DNA of 64,000 bases from an uncultured Collinsella sp. (GTDB lineage: Bacteria; Actinomycetota; Coriobacteriia; Coriobacteriales; Coriobacteriaceae). A program made the position numbers and the translations under genes. The stretch is from assembly GCA_958349325.1 (NCBI GenBank), contig CATWCP010000001.1:55000-118999 (forward strand), given 5' to 3'. Of this stretch, positions 60,460 through 64,000 are shown piece by piece. A model generated the notes under the pieces. The model was not told the DNA's origin, did not search any database, and saw only the letters and a program-made list of their open reading frames with translations. Position 1 is the stretch's first letter; each line of letters begins with the position of its first letter.

Positions 60460-61893
60460 ATGGCTGTTGTTGATGTGCTGCCTTCGGATGGGAAGGTTAT
60501 TGACGAGGGTCCTGTTGGTTGTTCTGTTGATGTTTGCTGTGATGACTTTCGTCATCTCGATGTTGGACTGCCGCCCGAGATTCTTCGTCTTAAGGATGCC
60601 GGGTATTTGACGCAGGCTGTTGCTGCCTGCAATCGCCTTTTGGAACAGAACCTCGAGCCTTCGCTGGCCGCCTGCGTTCGCGCCGAGCGGTATCGCATGC
60701 TCGAGACGCCGCTTCATTTTTCGGTGTCGCGTGATCGAGCCATTGCGATGATTCGCGAGGAGTGGCCAGAATTTACCGAAGAACAGTTTGACGACCTGAT
60801 TGATCGTAAGCGTATTGACTGGCGCTTTATCGATGGCGAGCTGTTCGTTCTCGACAACTTCCTCAATTCGCTTCGCGTTTATCCCAAAGAGGTCCCCGGC
60901 ATGCGTCCCGATCCTGTGGACGGAATTGCGCTACGCAACCAGATGCTCAAGGAGATGGAATCGCAGAATGGGCTGTCTCGCGTCATCACCCTAAAGGCAT
61001 CCGTGTCTGTCCCCGGAGCTCTTGAGGGGGAGGCCGTTCGCGCGTGGCTTCCCGTTGCCGCCGACTGCCGTCAACAGTCTCAGGTCGAAGTTCTCGATAT
61101 GGCGCCGGAGGGGTCCATTGCTCCTGTGAACGCCTCGGCGCGTACTGCCTCGTGGGCCTCCTCAACCGACCGATCGTTCTCGGTGACCTATCGTTACCAA
61201 ATCGATGCCGCTTATCGTGATATCTATGGAGGGGCGCTTCCGGCGCATCCGTGCATGGACGCGCCGCTGCCCGAGGACACCTCCGAGGACCGTCCGCACA
61301 TTGCGTTCACGCCGTATTTACAGCAACTGACCGAACATGTCGTTGATGGCCTCGAGGATCCGCTCGATCGCGCTCGCGCCATCTATGATTATCTGACGCA
61401 ACATATCGACTATCGCTATCAGCCACCATATCTGCTTTTGGGCTCTATTGCCGATGGCTGTGCACACTCGCTCCGCGGCGATTGCGGCGTTATGGCGCTC
61501 ACGTTTATCACCATGTGCCGCATCGCGGGTGTGCCTGCTCGTTGGCAGAGTGGACTGTATGTCGCGCCCGACTCGGTGGGACCGCACGACTGGGCCGAGT
61601 TTTACACACCCCAGACCGGTTGGCTTAACGCCGATGTTTCGTTTGGTTCCTCTGCGCGCAGAATGGGGGAGGAGTGGCGTCGCCAGCACTACTTTGGTAA
61701 CCTCGATCCGTGGCGCATGGTGGCAAACTCCCAGTTCCAGGCTGAGTTTGTGCCTGCTTTCGACGGCATGCGCGAGGATCCCTATGACAACCAGATGGGC
61801 GAGGCCTCGGTTGACGGACGTGGATGTCGTCAGCGGGAGATGTTGCGTAAGATTGAGCTTATCGAAATGCTTGAAGTTCCATTTTCGGACTAA
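60460..61893 (+). CDS. Transglutaminase-like cysteine protease-fold protein
   Basis: A 477-residue protein whose C-terminal half is a transglutaminase core. Cys342 lies in 'RGDCGVMALTF', the His is in 'GPHDWAEFY', and the Asp is in 'WLNADVSFG', giving a Cys-His-Asp triad. The N-terminal ~150 residues are unassigned. No signal peptide or membrane helix is seen, so it is probably cytoplasmic. The start is uncertain: ATG at 60460 behind ttggagtttgg is chosen, while 60424 is an in-frame alternative. The substrate is unknown; related bacterial proteins are proteases or peptide-modifying enzymes. Confidence 0.78.
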   Translation: MAVVDVLPSDGKVIDEGPVGCSVDVCCDDFRHLDVGLPPEILRLKDAGYLTQAVAACNRLLEQNLEPSLAACVRAERYRMLETPLHFSVSRDRAIAMIREEWPEFTEEQFDDLIDRKRIDWRFIDGELFVLDNFLNSLRVYPKEVPGMRPDPVDGIALRNQMLKEMESQNGLSRVITLKASVSVPGALEGEAVRAWLPVAADCRQQSQVEVLDMAPEGSIAPVNASARTASWASSTDRSFSVTYRYQIDAAYRDIYGGALPAHPCMDAPLPEDTSEDRPHIAFTPYLQQLTEHVVDGLEDPLDRARAIYDYLTQHIDYRYQPPYLLLGSIADGCAHSLRGDCGVMALTFITMCRIAGVPARWQSGLYVAPDSVGPHDWAEFYTPQTGWLNADVSFGSSARRMGEEWRRQHYFGNLDPWRMVANSQFQAEFVPAFDGMREDPYDNQMGEASVDGRGCRQREMLRKIELIEMLEVPFSD

Positions 61894-61932
61894 TCAACAG
61901 AAAGCTGTGATAAACTAACTCACGCATTACGT

Positions 61933-62019
61933 GCCCGAGTGGCGGAATTGGCAGACGCAGTGGACTCAAAATCCACCGTTGGCAACAACGTGCGAGTTCG
62001 AGTCTCGCCTCGGGCACCA
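61933..62019 (+). tRNA. tRNA-Leu (anticodon CAA)
   Basis: Acceptor GCCCGAG (61933-61939) pairs with CTCGGGC (62009-62015), followed by A and an encoded CCA. The anticodon stem GTGGA/TCCAC encloses loop CTCAAAA, giving anticodon CAA for UUG. The long variable arm and G18G19-containing D loop are as expected for leucine tRNA, and the T arm has GTTCGAGTC. Confidence 0.9.
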
Positions 62020-62065
62020 AACATGCAAGTGAGCGTTCAAGGGGGTCAAGGCCCCCTTTTTCGTG
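61997..62065 (+). repeat. 69-base direct repeat, copy 1 (tRNA-Leu 3' end)
   Basis: The segment from TTCGAGTCTCGCC (T arm) through the tRNA 3' end and terminator is repeated exactly at 62181-62249, an offset of 184 bases. Confidence 0.85.
62041..62061 (+). terminator. Terminator after tRNA-Leu
   Basis: GGGGG (62041-62045) pairs with CCCCC (62052-62056), followed by TTTTT. The same structure is repeated at 62225-62245 in the duplicated segment. Confidence 0.75.
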
Positions 62066-62180
62066 CCGAACTCGCGTGAGCGCGCGGAGCGTTAAACAAA
62101 CAGGCCAGCGGCCTGTTTGTAGCGGAGCGTGGCGAGGGCGCCGCGCGCCCGAAGCCCGGGGCTTCGCGAAGCGAAGGCCC

Positions 62181-62249
62181 TTCGAGTCTCGCCTCGGGCA
62201 CCAAACATGCAAGTGAGCGTTCAAGGGGGTCAAGGCCCCCTTTTTCGTG
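62181..62249 (+). repeat. 69-base direct repeat, copy 2 (orphan tRNA-Leu 3' end)
   Basis: An identical copy of the last part of the tRNA-Leu gene plus its terminator, with no 5' tRNA half before it. Between the copies, 62096-62120 forms the perfect palindrome ACAAACAGGCC-AGC-GGCCTGTTTGT, and 62121-62180 is very GC-rich. No integrase is present. Confidence 0.85.
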
Positions 62250-62317
62250 TACGTAATGTGATAACGCGCGGTACGTGTTATTATTCGCAAGGCGTTGTTC
62301 CCGCAATGCCCTAAAGA

Positions 62318-62447
62318 GGAACCCGAGGGTTCCCACCTTTTGGCGCTAATCAGCAGCTGACTGGTCATACAACTTAGATTCCCTTCCTCATACCGAGGAT
62401 GTCTATGTGTACGACCTGGTTGCAAAGAAGCGCCGGGTTATTTTTTT
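62318..62447 (+). promoter_or_regulatory. infC leader with attenuator-like alternative pairing
   Basis: GGAACCC (62318-62324) pairs with GGGTTCC (62327-62333) in a tight hairpin. The bases AACCCG (62320-62325) can alternatively pair with CGGGTT (62434-62439), after which TTTTTTT (62441-62447) follows immediately. This is the layout of an L20-type autoregulatory leader upstream of infC-rpmI-rplT. Exact homology to the Rfam L20 leader was not checked. Confidence 0.5.
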
Positions 62448-62466
62448 ATGAATGGAGGTAGGGAAA

Positions 62467-63021
62467 ATAGCTAAGTCTGATGACACCCGCATCAACGACG
62501 AGATCACTGCATCTTCGTGCCGTTTGATTGGCGTCGATGGCTCTCAGCTCGGCCTGTTCGCCATCCGCGATGCCCAGCGCGTCGCCGACGATCAGGGTCT
62601 CGACCTGGTCGAGATCGCTCCCAACGCGGAGCCGCCGGTCTGCAAGGTCATGGACTACGGTAAGTTCAAGTACCAGCAGGCCATGAAGGCCAAGGCTGCT
62701 CGTAAGAACCAGTCCAAGGTCGAGGTTAAGGAAATGAAGTTCCGACCCAAGATCGACGTTGGCGACTACGAGACCAAGAAGGGCCATGTTCTGCGTTTCC
62801 TCAAGAAGGGCGCACGCGTTAAGATCACCATCATGTTCCGCGGCCGTGAGATGGCTCACCCGGAGCAGGGTCTTAACGTTCTCGAGCGTCTCGCCGAGGA
62901 TCTTAAGCCTTACGCTACGGTCGAATCCAAGCCTAAGATGGAAGGCCGTAACATGCTTATGCTGCTCGCCCCGATTAAGGGCGCCTTTGATGAGGATAAA
63001 GCGGCAAGCGATACTAAGTAA
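62467..63021 (+). CDS. infC: Translation initiation factor IF-3
   Basis: IF-3 of about 184 residues: 'LIGVDGSQLGLFAIRDAQRV' leads the N-domain, and 'MKFRPKIDVGDYETKKGHVL' and 'KITIMFRGREMAHPEQGLNV' mark the C-domain. It binds the 30S subunit and proofreads the start codon. The start is probably ATA at 62467 ([M]AKSDDTRINDEIT), because the Shine-Dalgarno GGAGGT (62454-62459) is seven bases ahead; the in-frame ATG at 62452 overlaps that site. Rare start codons on infC are used in other bacteria for self-control. An ATG start at 62452 would add five residues. Confidence 0.9.
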   Translation: MAKSDDTRINDEITASSCRLIGVDGSQLGLFAIRDAQRVADDQGLDLVEIAPNAEPPVCKVMDYGKFKYQQAMKAKAARKNQSKVEVKEMKFRPKIDVGDYETKKGHVLRFLKKGARVKITIMFRGREMAHPEQGLNVLERLAEDLKPYATVESKPKMEGRNMLMLLAPIKGAFDEDKAASDTK

Positions 63022-63053
63022 CTAGTGTTCTGTAACCGATTAAGGAGTATTTC

Positions 63054-63245
63054 ATGCCTAAGATGAAGTCCCACAGCGGCACCAAGAAGCGTTTCCGCAA
63101 GACTGGTACCGGCAAGCTTATGCGCGCCAAGGCTTTCAAGAGCCACATCCTGAGCAAGAAGTCCACCAAGCGTAAGCGTGGCTTCCGTCAGGAGACCGAG
63201 ATCGCCGCTGCCGACCGCAAGGTCATCAAGTCGCGTCTCGCCTAA
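63054..63245 (+). CDS. rpmI: 50S ribosomal protein L35
   Basis: A 63-residue, highly basic protein, [20 protein letters not shown] onwards, exactly the L35 pattern. The ATG follows aaggagtatttc. It lies between infC and rplT in the standard operon. Confidence 0.96.
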   Translation: MPKMKSHSGTKKRFRKTGTGKLMRAKAFKSHILSKKSTKRKRGFRQETEIAAADRKVIKSRLA

Positions 63246-63291
63246 GTTCGCGTTCCCGTTTTTCGTTTTACCGTCTAGGAGTTGATAGAAC

Positions 63292-63651
63292 ATGGCACGT
63301 ATTAAGCGCGCTGTTGCCGCCAAGAAGAAGCGCCGTACCGTTATGCACCGTGCGAAGGGTTACTACGGTGCCGCTTCGCGTACTTACAAGCATGCTAAAG
63401 AGCAGGTCCAGCACTCCCTGCAGTATCAGTATCGTGATCGCCGCAACAAGAAGCGCGAGATCCGCTCTCTCTGGATCACCCGTATCAACGCTGCTGCTCG
63501 CCTGAACGACATTTCTTACTCTCAGTTCATGCACGGCCTGAAGGTTGCCGGTATCGAGCTCGACCGCAAGGTTCTGGCTCAGATGGCTTACGAGGACATC
63601 GAGTCCTTCAACGAGCTGGCCACCATCGCCAAGAAGGCCCTCGAGGCCTAA
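63292..63651 (+). CDS. rplT: 50S ribosomal protein L20
   Basis: A 119-residue basic protein: MARIKRAVAAKKKRRTVMHR, 'AKGYYGAASRTYKHAKEQVQ', 'WITRINAAARLNDISYSQFM'. It is an assembly protein of the large subunit and probably the autogenous regulator of this operon. The ATG is preceded by taggagttgataga. Confidence 0.96.
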   Translation: MARIKRAVAAKKKRRTVMHRAKGYYGAASRTYKHAKEQVQHSLQYQYRDRRNKKREIRSLWITRINAAARLNDISYSQFMHGLKVAGIELDRKVLAQMAYEDIESFNELATIAKKALEA

Positions 63652-63670
63652 TAGATTCTCTTGAATCGCT

Positions 63671-63707
63671 AGGGGAGTGTCGCGCTGTGCGCGGCGCTCC
63701 CTCTTTT
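63671..63707 (+). terminator. Terminator of the infC-rpmI-rplT operon
   Basis: AGGGGAGTGTCGCGC pairs with GCGCGGCGCTCCCT, with one bulge region, and is followed by a TTTTT tail. Confidence 0.8.
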
Positions 63708-63710
63708 TAT

Positions 63711-64000
63711 CTAAAGCGCTGGTTTACATAGTCAAAAGCGCGGGTAGATAGACACTTACAGGTGACCGATCTTTATATATCTCTTAACCGAAGGGTCATC
63801 ATCTGATATGTGCAGTATCGCTGCACCTGACTTTCTAGTTCATATATAGAAAGTGATATGTTGTGTAGGACTTGTGAAGAGTGGAATTGACGTCCCACAT
63901 CGCTTCGCGGTCTGGCAATATATCTCCTTGCCGCGCGGCCCGGTCGAACCGGGAACCAGCGCAGGCGTGCACCTTGAGAACCGGATACTGCGAGGATGGA
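63711..64000 (+). other. Probable promoter/leader region of a ribosomal RNA operon
   Basis: No coding frame is credible. The stretch contains AT-rich promoter-like blocks (around 63770-63850), an inverted repeat CTTTCTA/TATAGAAAG (~63830-63852), and a hairpin CCCGGT/ACCGGG near 63939-63953. Near the right edge, 'ccttgagaaccggatactgc' resembles boxA-type rRNA leader sequence. No 16S sequence is reached. Confidence 0.4.

Noticed and set aside
62020..62180. A second tRNA gene after tRNA-Leu
   Set aside because: Only the T arm and acceptor 3' strand recur at 62181. There is no 5' acceptor, D arm or anticodon stem before it.

Overview
The window looks like a chromosome segment of a Coriobacteriia gut actinobacterium, most likely Collinsella or a close relative. 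That assignment is inferred from the moderately high GC content, an LAxTG-type wall-sorting signal, a single-chain PurL, and an electron-bifurcating-type lactate dehydrogenase set. I could not run a database search. Coding density is high and most genes are housekeeping or metabolic, with a few accessory islands.

Layout. 1-5.2 kb: end of an iron alcohol dehydrogenase, an aldehyde dehydrogenase, a tiny hydrophobic peptide behind a textbook LexA box (toxin-like), a HIRAN protein, a metallophosphoesterase and a DUF2130 coiled-coil protein. 5.2-10 kb (minus): Ski2-like helicase, TrmB and a methyltransferase. 10.3-14.8 kb (plus): membrane-anchored XRE regulator plus DUF4097 protein, Elp3, and a spermidine-synthase-like protein. 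14.8-20.5 kb (minus): a three-gene operon of TerB-domain protein, BrxC/BrxD-type ATPase and Lhr-like helicase. Its composition matches the Shango antiphage system and it is the best candidate for an exciting system here. 20.5-24.6 kb (minus): DUF554 protein, then a five-gene operon for exported and wall-anchored proteins. 24.9-28.6 kb: lactate dehydrogenase with EtfB and a ferredoxin-fused EtfA that carries a one-base frameshift.

28.6-42.3 kb: HD-domain protein, AzlCD exporter, KdgT permease, GGDEF cyclase, DMT transporter, PurL, CPA2 antiporter, FabG and homoserine dehydrogenase. 42.3-47.8 kb: remnant of a deleted livK copy followed by a complete livKHMGF branched-chain amino acid transporter. 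47.8-49.8 kb: an AT-richer gene for an exported, membrane-anchored zinc-ribbon protein bracketed by two copies of a palindromic repeat. 49.8-60.1 kb: CutC, a GalT/HIT-like protein, a BASS transporter, a RecJ-helicase fusion, Rel, an MBL-fold hydrolase and fructose-bisphosphate aldolase. 60.1-64 kb: long palindromic repeats, a transglutaminase-like protein, tRNA-Leu with a duplicated 3' end, and the infC-rpmI-rplT operon, where infC probably starts at ATA behind an attenuator-like leader. The window ends in what looks like an rRNA operon leader.

Intergenic DNA holds several families of imperfect palindromes (REP/MITE-like), many near terminators. Functions are assigned from motifs and family knowledge read by eye. 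Domain boundaries are approximate and no computation was run.
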